DNA of 64,000 nucleotides from a bacterium (GTDB taxonomy: Bacteria; Cyanobacteriota; Vampirovibrionia; Obscuribacterales; Obscuribacteraceae), in the NCBI GenBank assembly GCA_018062085.1, contig JAGOSY010000005.1:124001-188000 (forward strand). Direction: 5' to 3'. The notes below the pieces were generated by a model. The model was given only the letters and a program-made list of their open reading frames with translations, ran no database searches and was not told the DNA's origin. A program made the position numbers and the translations under genes. This document shows positions 48,131 through 56,855 of the stretch, piece after piece (positions within the stretch are counted from its first letter, which is position 1; every line of letters begins with the position of its first letter).

Positions 48131-49510
48131 TTACTTCGCCGGCACGCCCACAATCGAGACCCCGGTTGGCCCATTAACTGTGCGTTTGAGATCAATATCA
48201 AAAGTAACTTGATTGGCTGGTGGCTTTGGAAAATCAGGTATTTCAAAGAAGCCCACTTGATCAACAATCTTTACTGCTGTTTCTCTAAATTCTGTTTCGC
48301 GGGGTATATTGCGCTCAACGTCATCCGCCGGAATGAATTCTACAACTCGGCCTGAAATGTCATGATCTGGTTTGATAGTTACTTCTAGCTTTGCTGTTCC
48401 TGGGCAGACGTCGGCTGTTTGCCAGCGGGTATAAATTGCTTTGGCTACGACGCGATACCACTGCGGCCAAGTGTCGCAAGGGGTAGCTTGAAACTGGGTT
48501 AGCACGTTGGCTCTAGCCATCTCGCTTACCGGTTCTATTCTGGTGAAAATTCTCTGTGCCTGCAATGTGCCTGGCACAGCGCTCAAGCTTACAGGAGTGG
48601 GCTGATTGGCCGACCAGCGGCCGCCGAGAGTCTCTTTGCTTTGGCCGGGTGGAGTTATGCTCACTTCGTATCCTGGAGCAGTCGTGATACCGTGTTTGGT
48701 GATGTAGTGAGTTTCTTCCGCTTGTGGAGCGGGCAGGCTAGATCTCAAATTAGTAATTGTATAAATGCCTGGGGCAATCATTTGCAAAGCCGGCTGAATG
48801 GCACTGGTCAAAGAACCCAGTGCTGAGCCTACCATGCGGCCACCGAAGAATGCCGTCGGTTGTGCTGTTAGCGGAACTGGTATGGATGAAACAGCTAACT
48901 CTGGTGATAGAACAGTGACGCCTCTGCCGACCGTCTGGTAGTGATTTGGAGTGGTATCAACCGAGCGACTGCCACCACTAAATATTGATGTGACATTAGA
49001 ACCTGGAATATAGTTGATAACTCCGTGAGCTGGTGTGCGATTGTAGGAAGATATTGGTGCAATTAGCCCGTACATCCGGCCATTCCCACCTCTGGCAGTG
49101 TCGCCGAGAAGTTCTACGGGGCCGCCAGTAATACCGCCGTTGGTGCCGCCTGTGTGCACATTGCCGCGAATTTGCTCAGGTATGTATGAATCTCTTATTG
49201 GTGATAGGGGGCGGCCATAGGCACCATTGCCGTTAACTTGACCTTGAAACTGGGGGACTAGGCGTAGTGAGGGATTTAACTGCGATTCACTTTTGATTCC
49301 ACCCTGCAAGGGGCCGGTGCTGCTCACGCCTGAAGTCAGAGGTTGTTGACTGGGTACAACTGGAGCTGGTGCGGGGAAGTAGTCGGTGACGCCGTTGCTG
49401 GCCTGGCAGGGGCTGGCAAAGCAAATTCCGGTCACTAGTGAAAGCGGGGCGGAACCCAACAAAAGAAACGGCAAGAGAAGCGATAGTGAAGGAGTGTTTT
49501 TGCTGCGCAT
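48131..49510 (-). CDS. Secreted protein with TonB/TolA-like C-terminal domain
   Basis: ATG 49510 begins a clear signal peptide (LSLLLPFLLLGSAPLSLVTG); in-frame starts up to 49675 would put 55 residues before it. The long middle part is Gly/Pro/Ser-rich and unstructured. The last 110 residues, WYRVVAKAIYTRWQTADVCPGTAKLEVTIKPDHDISGRVVEF ... AVKIVDQVGFFEIPDFP, follow the TonB/TolA C-terminal pattern. There is no membrane anchor after cleavage, so a role in energy transfer is doubtful; cell-envelope function is likely. Confidence 0.7.
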   Translation of the reverse strand: MRSKNTPSLSLLLPFLLLGSAPLSLVTGICFASPCQASNGVTDYFPAPAPVVPSQQPLTSGVSSTGPLQGGIKSESQLNPSLRLVPQFQGQVNGNGAYGRPLSPIRDSYIPEQIRGNVHTGGTNGGITGGPVELLGDTARGGNGRMYGLIAPISSYNRTPAHGVINYIPGSNVTSIFSGGSRSVDTTPNHYQTVGRGVTVLSPELAVSSIPVPLTAQPTAFFGGRMVGSALGSLTSAIQPALQMIAPGIYTITNLRSSLPAPQAEETHYITKHGITTAPGYEVSITPPGQSKETLGGRWSANQPTPVSLSAVPGTLQAQRIFTRIEPVSEMARANVLTQFQATPCDTWPQWYRVVAKAIYTRWQTADVCPGTAKLEVTIKPDHDISGRVVEFIPADDVERNIPRETEFRETAVKIVDQVGFFEIPDFPKPPANQVTFDIDLKRTVNGPTGVSIVGVPAK

Positions 49511-49764
49511 TTGAGGCTTCGTATCTTTTCTTTGAAGGACGAGTCTTGATGAAAGAACCATGAATTTCATCCTAGCAAAAATAGTCATACCCAAATTTGC
49601 CGTTTGCCAGCCGTTCAGTGCCGAACGCTCATGCCAAATGGCCTTCTCCGGTGTTTTTATGCGGATAAGACTCAACCAAGGCTCTCGTTTTTTGTTAATT
49701 ATTGCCGTCTAGAATCCCCAAAATTGGGCATATATAACTAGCTCAATCAAGGTTGGATCTATCC

Positions 49765-50697
49765 ATGGCAGGTCCTGAAAGCAACAAAGAAGCATGCAAC
49801 CTTGACGGCGCAATCCGGCAAACGGCTCAGGGTAAAGACGTTTCGGCCAAATTCAATTCTGAATGTAGTCCTGAAGAGCGCAGAGAGTTCTTCTCTAATT
49901 TACGTGAGCGCAGCGGTGCACCCGAATCTAAGCAGGGCACCCATGTTTCGTCTATGCTCAATGGTTTTCAGATAGATTTCGATTCGGCCAAACGCACTCT
50001 CGACCACATCACTCCACCAGCTGGTCAGGCTAAACACGGCCCGTCATCGCACGCTGTTGAAGTTGGTGATAGTAAAAAACAGGGAGCTGCTAAAACCGCA
50101 GATACTCGCACACAGACAGTGTCCGACACCGGTAGGCCAGGTGTAGATGATCGTATGTCTCAGTCCACGAGACAGAATATGAGTTATGAAGAACGGCAGA
50201 TAGCCAAAAAGATTGGCGACGATTTACTAAATGGTAATAACGTGTCAGAGGCCATCAATGGTTTGGGTCGTGATGCTAAAGTTCGGGTCATGACTGAAAT
50301 CAAAGGGCATCTGGCGGAGCAGCCAGGAGCAAAAGTCGATGTTTCTAACACAGCAGGTCCAGACGGCACTAGATCGACAGTAGTAGAAACTGCTAAGGGT
50401 CAAAAGATGCTCATTACCGAAAGCAACCTTGGCATTCCTCAAGACATTCAGTTTAATGGCGGCGGTATAAAGAGTAAGGTGTTTGGAAGTTCCGATCTCT
50501 ACGATCGACCAGGCGAGACAAAGACTGAATCAACTTCATCGGGCTCTACCTGGAGAGAAAAGCTATTAGGCAAGCCCCTTATTGAAGGCGACGGCCCCTT
50601 AGCCCGAGTAGCTCGCGGCGAACCCATTACTGAAGTTGAGCGTGCCGATCTCGAGAAGAAGAGATTGATCTACAGTCCTAAAGACAAAACTCAATAG
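49765..50697 (+). CDS. Hydrophilic protein of unknown function, 310 aa
   Basis: ATG 49765 has GGA at a 7-base spacing; TTG 49753 is an alternative. No signal peptide. The N-terminal segment (CNLDGAIRQTAQGKDVSAKFNSECSPEERREFFSNL) and the segment MSYEERQIAKKIGDDLLNGNNVSEAINGLGRDAKVRVMTEI are helical; the rest is Thr/Ser/Lys-rich. No family recognised. It may be related in style to the 528-residue neighbour, since both have disordered N-terminal linkers. Confidence 0.65.
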   Translation: MAGPESNKEACNLDGAIRQTAQGKDVSAKFNSECSPEERREFFSNLRERSGAPESKQGTHVSSMLNGFQIDFDSAKRTLDHITPPAGQAKHGPSSHAVEVGDSKKQGAAKTADTRTQTVSDTGRPGVDDRMSQSTRQNMSYEERQIAKKIGDDLLNGNNVSEAINGLGRDAKVRVMTEIKGHLAEQPGAKVDVSNTAGPDGTRSTVVETAKGQKMLITESNLGIPQDIQFNGGGIKSKVFGSSDLYDRPGETKTESTSSGSTWREKLLGKPLIEGDGPLARVARGEPITEVERADLEKKRLIYSPKDKTQ

Positions 50698-50761
50698 GCA
50701 GCTCGGTTAAATCAAGGTTCAATCAGAGTTCAATCTAGGTTACTGCCATTGCAGATTTCGT

Positions 50762-52348
50762 TTACTTTTTCTTGAATGAGCTCTCTAAGTGATCGTTGCT
50801 TGGTTTTTCTGCGATGCGAGCTAGAACGTGCGAGCCCACGATTACACCGAGCTTCACCTGCGGCTTGTAGGTCGAAAGCAGAATTGCTGGTCCGAAGATA
50901 TTGGCTCCGTGGGTGAGAACACCTGCGGTTTGATCTTTAAAGGCAAGTTTGTCTACGGCCCAGTTGATACCGACACCGGCGCCAAGAGTGAGGAGGCTTG
51001 CCTTCATGAAAGTAGCTTGTTCTTGTCCGAGCAAGCTAAAGGCCTTGCTTCTTGATTCAATAATTTTGCCAGCGTTTTTCTCTAGTGTGGCAGCCATGTC
51101 TGATAGGCCTTCACTCTGGATCAGTGGATTTTTGCTCAATCCCTTCAGAGCGACTAAGTGTTCGCCTTGGCTCGTAATTAATTTCTCTGCACCCGGTGCA
51201 TGGGTTCTTTCAATTTGGCCAAGCAGTCCCTTGAGTTGCTCTGGTCGCTTTAGTTCAGCTACTTTTTCGGCACTCAGTGCTGGGTCGAACTCAAAACGTC
51301 TTCCGGTCTCGAAAAGGGTTGGATGAGTTTTCATCAGCTCTTGCATTTCAAGGTCTGCGGCATGCTTACTCAAGCCAATGTTGGCGCGCAGATTCTGTAG
51401 GCTGCCATAAAATTCTTTCTCTGCAAGATTGGCGGCTCTGCCTGCTTCAGTAAGGTCGCTGGCGCCACCAGGGCCCGCATCAGCTAGTGCTTTGCTGAAT
51501 CGCTTAGCGCTTTCGTCTAGTTCAGTGGTCCACTTGGTCAGGTCATCTTGCTGTAGAAGCGGGCTCTTACCTAAGTGTTCAGAATATTCGCTAACTTGCT
51601 GCAGTTGCTCTGCGCTTAGTGCTGTCTTAGGTACATTGTCGATGGCCTGTAGTACTTCATCTAAGTCGCCTGGGCGATGAAGCTTCTTCACCATGTCTTC
51701 AGCCAAATTGGCTTTTTCGAATTCAAAGCGATAGCCTTTGTCTAGCAGAGACGGGTCTGCTTGAACGGCGGCATCTGCTGTGGCGCTTGCTGCTGTTAGT
51801 TTGCTCTTCAGTCTAGTGGTCAAGTCTTCGCGGCTGATATTGAAATCGGTGGCTAAGTTTTGGGGAATAGCGTGGTCACTTAGAGTCACTACTTTAGCAC
51901 CGGCCGATTCTGCTACGTTTTGACTGCCGCGTCTGGCCAATAAGAAGCCTGAGAGCAGTGCCGAGGGAATTTCAATCATGTTGCTTAACTCTTGACCGGC
52001 AGTGAGGTTGCTGCGGTAAGGTCTGGCCACATCTTCATCTTTGATAACAGGAGGTATTGGTTTTGGCTCGGGTACGCGGCGGAGGGTTGTTTCTGCCTGG
52101 GTTGCTTGTTCGTTTGTTGCTGGTAAGCGGCGCAGTGTAGATTCAGCAGGAGCGGCTTGTTCGCTTGTTGCCGGCAGCCGGCGAAGATTGGCATCTGGCT
52201 GTACGGTTAAGCTAGGCAGGTCTTTGGCCGTTGTTGCTGGGGTTTCGATGCCCTTGGCTGCAGGATCTTTGTGAATGTCTACTGAGTTAAGATTGAGCCC
52301 GCTGTGAAAGCGTTTGAGGATGGCGTTTTCTTGTGGCTGGTCAGACAT
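50762..52348 (-). CDS. Large protein with internal duplication and C-terminal membrane segment
   Basis: 528 residues. The N-terminus has two and a half copies of an LRRLPATSEQA unit. Two later segments resemble each other: KGYRFEFEKANLAEDMVKKLHRPGDLDEVLQAIDN and TGRRFEFDPALSAEKVAELKRPEQLKGLLGQIER, each followed by a helical stretch ending SPLLQ-DDLTKW or NPLIQSEGLSDM, so the core is a tandem duplication. The last 80 residues contain two hydrophobic stretches. Family unknown. The 201-bp space before 52550 shows no further gene. Confidence 0.65.
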   Translation of the reverse strand: MSDQPQENAILKRFHSGLNLNSVDIHKDPAAKGIETPATTAKDLPSLTVQPDANLRRLPATSEQAAPAESTLRRLPATNEQATQAETTLRRVPEPKPIPPVIKDEDVARPYRSNLTAGQELSNMIEIPSALLSGFLLARRGSQNVAESAGAKVVTLSDHAIPQNLATDFNISREDLTTRLKSKLTAASATADAAVQADPSLLDKGYRFEFEKANLAEDMVKKLHRPGDLDEVLQAIDNVPKTALSAEQLQQVSEYSEHLGKSPLLQQDDLTKWTTELDESAKRFSKALADAGPGGASDLTEAGRAANLAEKEFYGSLQNLRANIGLSKHAADLEMQELMKTHPTLFETGRRFEFDPALSAEKVAELKRPEQLKGLLGQIERTHAPGAEKLITSQGEHLVALKGLSKNPLIQSEGLSDMAATLEKNAGKIIESRSKAFSLLGQEQATFMKASLLTLGAGVGINWAVDKLAFKDQTAGVLTHGANIFGPAILLSTYKPQVKLGVIVGSHVLARIAEKPSNDHLESSFKKK

Positions 52349-52549
52349 TGCTGGCTCCTGAGTCGATTGCTATTCCTTAAGATAAGGCAAGCCAGGCTTG
52401 GTTGTAATGGGGGGAATACGCACTCTAGATTAAGCACTCTCGGCCCGTGGGCAACAATGATGGGGCTGCACTGCCCATAAGTGCTACGATTTTAAGCTGA
52501 GCCATCATTCGCGATGGCAGGTACGACACAAAATTAACGGCATTGAGCA

Positions 52550-52894
52550 ATGGCTGGAAAGCAATTATTGGTGATATTAGGCGTGATGTTGGCCTTTTTG
52601 GTTTGCACTGGAGCCACCTATTACTGGGCTTGGTTTAATGTCTGGAGCGCCGATCAACACGGGCCAGCCATAGGGGCGGAGCCTTTAAAGATTAAACTTG
52701 TGGCCGTGACAAAAGACATTCCAGCTGGTGGCGAAATCAACGCCACCAATGTCGACGAACACTACGAAACTGTCGACCACATTGCTCTTGATGCATTCTC
52801 GTTTGCCTCTGAGTGTATCGGATGTAAGGCCAAATGGGCCTTGAAGAAAGGTCAGTATTTGGCCAAGCATGATATTCTTCCGGAATTTAAGTGA
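52550..52894 (+). CDS. SAF-domain membrane-anchored protein
   Basis: 114 residues with an N-terminal membrane anchor (LLVILGVMLAFLVCTGATYYWAWF) and a SAF domain as in CpaB/FlgA N-termini: KLVAVTKDIPAGGEINATNVDEHYETVDHIALDAF ... CKAKWALKKGQYLAKHDIL. SAF domains bind sugars or act in pilus assembly. It is the first gene of an apparent operon with another SAF protein and an Asn-rich exported protein. Confidence 0.75.
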   Translation: MAGKQLLVILGVMLAFLVCTGATYYWAWFNVWSADQHGPAIGAEPLKIKLVAVTKDIPAGGEINATNVDEHYETVDHIALDAFSFASECIGCKAKWALKKGQYLAKHDILPEFK

Positions 52895-52901
52895 AGCTAA
52901 A

Positions 52902-53249
52902 ATGACTGACATGCAAGAGGCTTTGAAGCCTATCAAGTATTTCTTGTTCCTAATTCCCATAGCCATGGGGGCGGGATACTACGCTGGCAACGAAATCGCT
53001 GTTAGCGAAGTGGCTATGCACAAGGCGGAGAAGCTTGAGGTTAATACTGCTCAGGGAACAGTTGTTCGAGTGCTGCAGAACGTGCCACCGAATACGGTGA
53101 TTGATTCTGCGATGTTGCAGGAACAAAAGGCATTTAGTAATCGCATAGAACCTGATTTGGTCAACTCCGGCGACTTAGTGGTTGGTAAGAGAACAAAGTT
53201 TGGCTTGAACAAAGGACAGTTGGTTGTAGTCGATGATTTAGCAAAGTAA
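52902..53249 (+). CDS. Second SAF-domain membrane-anchored protein
   Basis: 115 residues from ATG 52902, seven bases after the preceding stop. Anchor YFLFLIPIAMGAGYYAG followed by the SAF pattern GTVVRVLQNVPPNTVIDSAMLQEQKAF ... LVVGKRTKFGLNKGQLVVVDDLAK. It is a diverged paralogue of the upstream gene. The two may form a heteromer at the cell surface; function unknown. Confidence 0.7.
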   Translation: MTDMQEALKPIKYFLFLIPIAMGAGYYAGNEIAVSEVAMHKAEKLEVNTAQGTVVRVLQNVPPNTVIDSAMLQEQKAFSNRIEPDLVNSGDLVVGKRTKFGLNKGQLVVVDDLAK

Positions 53250-53262
53250 TTGGAGACTGAAG

Positions 53263-54264
53263 TTGAAAGCTCACCCTAAAGTTATACGCTCACTTATTGT
53301 ATTGTTAGCTGCTGCCGTCGTGCCAATATCAGCTGCTCAAGCGGGTGGAAGCGGTAGTTTGCAGCGTGATACTGATCAGTTAGTGCGATCTGTGCAGACG
53401 GGTTTAACTTTGCAAGGTAAGTGGCCCCCGCCGGTAGGTAGTCCAGAGATGCAGCTGTGCACTGCTTTGCAAGCTTTTACGCAAGAAGTAAAACGAGCTC
53501 CTAATAGTTCTAACAACAATCAATATCAGAATGGTCAATTTGGCAATCCGCAATTTGCTGGTCTGCAAGCTAGCGCTGCCAATGTCGATAGCTTAATTGG
53601 TTTGGCCAGCAACTCACCTGACGTGGCGTCGCGCTGGATGAGTATTAAAAACCAGATCGGCTCTTTTGGCGGAAATCCTTATGCTAACCCTTACGGGAAT
53701 ACTTATGCCAATCCGTACTATCAAGGCTCAGTCAATCAAGCTGGTTTCAATCCAGCATTTAATAATGGATTTAATCCAGCCTTTAACCCTGGTTTCAATA
53801 ACAACAACTTTGGCACAAACAGCTTTGGCAACAACATCAACGGATTTAATAATCCGGGCTTTAACAACAATTTTGGCAATCAATACGCCAATACCAGCGT
53901 TAATGTCAGCGGACGAGTGAGCGATTTGAACAATGCTATGCGCGATTTCTCTGGCTTTTCGCAAAAGTCGCTGGGCTCCGGCGGTTTTAATGCTGGAAAC
54001 CCTTCTGCAATTTTCGCCATGGCCAACGCCTTACAGCAGTTGCAATCGACAGTTAAGAGCGCTGGCAACAGTTTGGCCCGCTCTAACAGCTATGGTCAGC
54101 AGCAAATGCAAGTGCAGTTGATGGCAACGGCTTTTAATAATTTCGAGACTCAGTTTAACCAGGCTGGCCCCAATGCCGCTGTGCAAATGCGCTATGGTCA
54201 GCTTAAGCAACAGTTTTCAATTTTGCAGCACTCGGTATTAATGAATTCTGGACGGATGCGTTAA
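53263..54264 (+). CDS. Secreted Asn/Gly/Phe-rich repeat protein
   Basis: 333 residues from TTG 53263 with GGAG upstream. A signal peptide (VIRSLIVLLAAAVVPISAAQA) precedes a helical domain, then an Asn-rich region (about 130-215) of degenerate FNPAFN, GFNNNF and NPYANPY units, and a helical C-terminus (QMQVQLMATAFNNFETQFNQAG). The low-complexity centre resembles adhesive or aggregation-prone segments. Third gene of the SAF operon, which suggests a surface structure. Confidence 0.7.
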   Translation: MKAHPKVIRSLIVLLAAAVVPISAAQAGGSGSLQRDTDQLVRSVQTGLTLQGKWPPPVGSPEMQLCTALQAFTQEVKRAPNSSNNNQYQNGQFGNPQFAGLQASAANVDSLIGLASNSPDVASRWMSIKNQIGSFGGNPYANPYGNTYANPYYQGSVNQAGFNPAFNNGFNPAFNPGFNNNNFGTNSFGNNINGFNNPGFNNNFGNQYANTSVNVSGRVSDLNNAMRDFSGFSQKSLGSGGFNAGNPSAIFAMANALQQLQSTVKSAGNSLARSNSYGQQQMQVQLMATAFNNFETQFNQAGPNAAVQMRYGQLKQQFSILQHSVLMNSGRMR

Positions 54265-54265
54265 T

Positions 54266-54314
54266 GTGAGAAATCAAAAAAAACTTCGTTGAGTGTTTTT
54301 ACTCACGTCTTTTT
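54266..54314 (+). terminator. Possible terminator of the SAF operon
   Basis: GTGAG (54266-54270) with an A-run pairs with GTTTTT and CTCAC (54295-54306), and TCTTTTT follows. The stem is AT-rich and interrupted, so the call is tentative. Confidence 0.45.
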
Positions 54315-54462
54315 CACGTTCTTGCCATTAGTTTAATAGAGCAAACGCACCGCAGCGATGCACTGAGTCGAGCGAAGAGCAAAATTTTATAAAGTTACCG
54401 TGGGGGTAGAGACGAATCCCGGTAGGTTGAGGCCATCAACCTTCCGGGAATCGACTCTTTTT
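54315..54462 (+). ncRNA. Candidate small RNA ending in a strong terminator
   Basis: The 259-bp interval 54265-54523 holds no open frame but carries a long hairpin at 54409-54457: GAG.CGA.TCCCGG.AGGTTGA against TCAACCT.CCGGGA.TCG.CTC with three symmetric 1x1 mismatches and a 5-base loop, followed by TTTTT (54458-54462). It is far from the SAF operon stop (145 bases) and before the next gene, so it could end a short RNA or act as a leader element for the TPR gene at 54524. The 5' end and promoter are not defined. Confidence 0.45.
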
Positions 54463-54523
54463 AGGGTGCCAATATTTTCGGCAATAAATAAACATTGATG
54501 AATCCTTCACTGGGGCGGGAAAA

Positions 54524-55543
54524 TTGTCTGTACAGTGTATGAGGCTTGCCGTGTTTGTTGCTTGGCTATCTGCAAGAGTGCTCTTATTTATCGCCGCGAT
54601 CTTAGCTATTGCTGCTGTTAACCCAGCGTTGGCCAGTAATGGTTATTTTAGTCTAGCTCCATCAGTAGAGCCTAGGTACAAAAAACTGATAAATAGCAAT
54701 AAGGATACTTACACCGCTGAAGAAACTAATTTCTTGTGTAGTGTCGGCGAGCAGTTTAGGGACAATAAGCACATTGGCGAGGCCAAACGGATCTTTGAGA
54801 AACTGCGGAAGGCAAATTGTCTTACTCCTGATGTGCTGTGCGGCTCCGCGTTCACGTACATGGATGATTTGGACGATACTGCAGATGCTGTTATGGCCGA
54901 GAAGTTCTTAAATCAGGCTATTGCTATCGATAAGAATTGCAGCAAGGCCTATTCTCGGTTAGCTGAAATAGCTTTGCTTCAAGACCATGTTCAGCAGTCG
55001 CTAAGCCTCGTGAACCGAGCAATAAAGTGTCCGGTTATTTACACCCAGTCGTATCTGATTAAGGCGCGAGCGCTGAATATGCTCAAGCGCTACGACCAGG
55101 CCTATCAAGCTATTCTCGATGCTGAGAAATACTATGATAAGGGTGTCGCGGTTTACAGTACTAAAGCTGGCATTCTAGAGCAGCTGGGGCGCAATTCTGA
55201 GGCGGCCGATGCTTATCGCCAGTCGGATAATCGTCACCCGTCTGACTGGGCTAGGCACCAAATAGTTAATTGTTTGCTCAAGGCAGGCAAGCCAGAAGAA
55301 GCACTAAGAGAGACAGCTCGCCTTATGGCAATCGTTCCTAACGATCCTGACGTTTTTCGATTGCGCAGCAGTATTTTTAAGAAGCTCAAGAATTATTCTG
55401 CTGCTTTGAAAGACTTAGATAAGGTGATTGCCTCTGAGCCCAGCTCTATTGCTTACAAAGAGCGCGCTGAATTGCATGCCCGTATGGGAAATATGGAAAA
55501 GTCGAAGGCTGACTTGGTTGCGGCTCAAAAAATTCTTGAGTAG
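54524..55543 (+). CDS. Exported TPR protein
   Basis: 339 residues from TTG 54524; ATG 54539 is an alternative and gives the same signal peptide (LLFIAAILAIAAVNPALA). The mature part is a series of TPR helices: EAKRIFEKLRKANCL, AEKFLNQAIAIDKNCSKAYSRLAEIALLQ, ALNMLKRYDQAYQAILDAEKYY, ALKDLDKVIASEPSS. TPR arrays scaffold protein complexes. No partner is evident. The strong hairpin 62 bases upstream may affect its expression. Confidence 0.8.
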   Translation: MSVQCMRLAVFVAWLSARVLLFIAAILAIAAVNPALASNGYFSLAPSVEPRYKKLINSNKDTYTAEETNFLCSVGEQFRDNKHIGEAKRIFEKLRKANCLTPDVLCGSAFTYMDDLDDTADAVMAEKFLNQAIAIDKNCSKAYSRLAEIALLQDHVQQSLSLVNRAIKCPVIYTQSYLIKARALNMLKRYDQAYQAILDAEKYYDKGVAVYSTKAGILEQLGRNSEAADAYRQSDNRHPSDWARHQIVNCLLKAGKPEEALRETARLMAIVPNDPDVFRLRSSIFKKLKNYSAALKDLDKVIASEPSSIAYKERAELHARMGNMEKSKADLVAAQKILE

Positions 55544-55597
55544 TGTGAGGCTGCTTTAATTGTGTTCACTAATGTCTGTTTAGTCAGTTATGTTTGA

Positions 55598-56215
55598 TTA
55601 TTCAATGCCAGCGCGAACGCTAGCTAGAGTCATGGCTATCATGCTGTCAGCGTACTTGCGCAGAGTCGCTTCTGTAAACGATTTGGGGTCGCGAGCTTTG
55701 AGTCGTTCATAGGGCGGGAAGAGGGCGGCAAGCAGATAACAGGCTAGTTCAGCTTGATAGAGGTAAAGCTCGGGAGCTTTAGCCGGTGGTATTTCTTTGT
55801 TGCTTCCAGCTTTTTCAAGCAAGAAAGCGATCTGTAAAAATATTGCGCCCTGAAAGTTCACAATTTCAGCCATGATAGATGGGTTGGCTGAAGCAATCAC
55901 TTCGGGGCTGTGTAGTTGGCCGCTGGCAATTGACCAGTAAGACATTACATGTCCGTGCAGAAGTTCGCGCAGCACATCTAAATAGGGAGCCTTGGCCTCT
56001 CTTACCAGTTGGTTTATGCGCTCAAGTTCGCGGCTTGTGAATTGTTGAACCACAGCAACCAGAATTGCTTCTTTGTTCTGAAATTCAAGATAGACCGAGC
56101 CTTTGCTAATTGCTGCTCGCTCGGCAATGTCATCTACCGTGGTTTTTTCAAAGCCGTAATAGCCAAATAACCAGGTGGCGGCGTCTAAGATTTTTTCGCG
56201 TCTTGATAGGTTCAT
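55598..56215 (-). CDS. TetR-family regulator
   Basis: 205 residues from ATG 56215 with AGGAG six bases upstream; earlier starts extend into the promoter. HTH: RREKILDAATWLFGYYGFEKTTVDDIAERAAISKGSVYLEFQNKEAIL. The C-terminal domain has a long helical ligand region (HGHVMSYWSIASGQLHSPEVIASANPSI). It is divergent from the damaged fasciclin gene, whose promoter region it probably controls, with the inverted repeat at 56256-56281 between them. Confidence 0.88.
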   Translation of the reverse strand: MNLSRREKILDAATWLFGYYGFEKTTVDDIAERAAISKGSVYLEFQNKEAILVAVVQQFTSRELERINQLVREAKAPYLDVLRELLHGHVMSYWSIASGQLHSPEVIASANPSIMAEIVNFQGAIFLQIAFLLEKAGSNKEIPPAKAPELYLYQAELACYLLAALFPPYERLKARDPKSFTEATLRKYADSMIAMTLASVRAGIE

Positions 56216-56255
56216 TTTTGTCTCCTGACACATTTTACAATTAACGAATAAAGGA

Positions 56256-56281
56256 TTGACTATAAATACACTTTGAGTCAA
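56256..56281. promoter_or_regulatory. Inverted repeat between TetR and fasciclin genes
   Basis: TTGACT (56256-56261) and AGTCAA (56276-56281) with a 14-base centre lie 41 bases from the TetR start and 55 from the fasciclin start. It could be a TetR operator; neither strand shows a convincing -10 box at standard spacing. Confidence 0.4.
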
Positions 56282-56335
56282 ACTTTCATTAGTCATTAGA
56301 TTTGCGTTGCTGCCTTTAATGGCAGCTGGAGGTTT

Positions 56336-56787
56336 ATGTTGTCAAAGAAATTAAGCAAGGGCATTTGCCGTGCTTTCACCCCCGTTTTGGCCTGTGTTTT
56401 TGCTTGGGCACCAGTGACTGAAGCTTTTGCCGCACCTGGCTGCTCCTCCAAGATGGCGAAATCGTCAGAGGGAGCAGAAAAGGACCTTTCACAGTGTTCG
56501 CCCCAGATGATGCTGCTTTTGCGAAAGTTCCAGCGGAGGCATTGAGTGCCCTGCTTGCTGATAAGGCTAAGTTAGCTAAGGTTCTCACTTACCACGTGGT
56601 CAGTGGTGAAGTATTGGCTAAGAAGGTTGTGAAATTGAAGTCAGCTAAGACCTTAGAAGGTTCCAGCGTTGCCATTAAAGAAACTGACGGCAAAGTAATG
56701 GTGGGTGATGCCAACGTTACGGCCACTGATATCAAATGTTCCAACGGTGTCATTCACGTAGTTGATAAGGTATTGATGCCACAATAG
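56336..56787 (+). pseudogene. Fasciclin (FAS1) domain secreted protein, frameshifted and deleted
   Basis: A signal peptide frame ([26 protein letters not shown]) starts at 56336 and continues 69 codons, while the conserved FAS1 half [25 protein letters not shown] ... [14 protein letters not shown] ... [13 protein letters not shown] is in another frame from about 56460 to 56787. FAS1 domains normally have about 35 residues between the start of the domain and GPFTVFAP; these are missing. The gene therefore looks like it has lost part of the domain with a frame change. A GTG at 56494 opens the second frame, but lacks a signal. Confidence 0.7.
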
Positions 56788-56798
56788 CTGTTGCAGCT

Positions 56799-56826
56799 GG
56801 GGCTGTTAGCTGGCGTTAGCAGCCCC
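56799..56826 (+). terminator. Hairpin after the fasciclin gene
   Basis: GGGGCTG (56799-56805) pairs with CAGCCCC (56820-56826), followed by GCCTTTAGC. The T-tract is short, so termination is probable rather than certain. Confidence 0.5.
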
Positions 56827-56855
56827 GCCTTTAGCACTTAGCTGGAGTACGTGTT

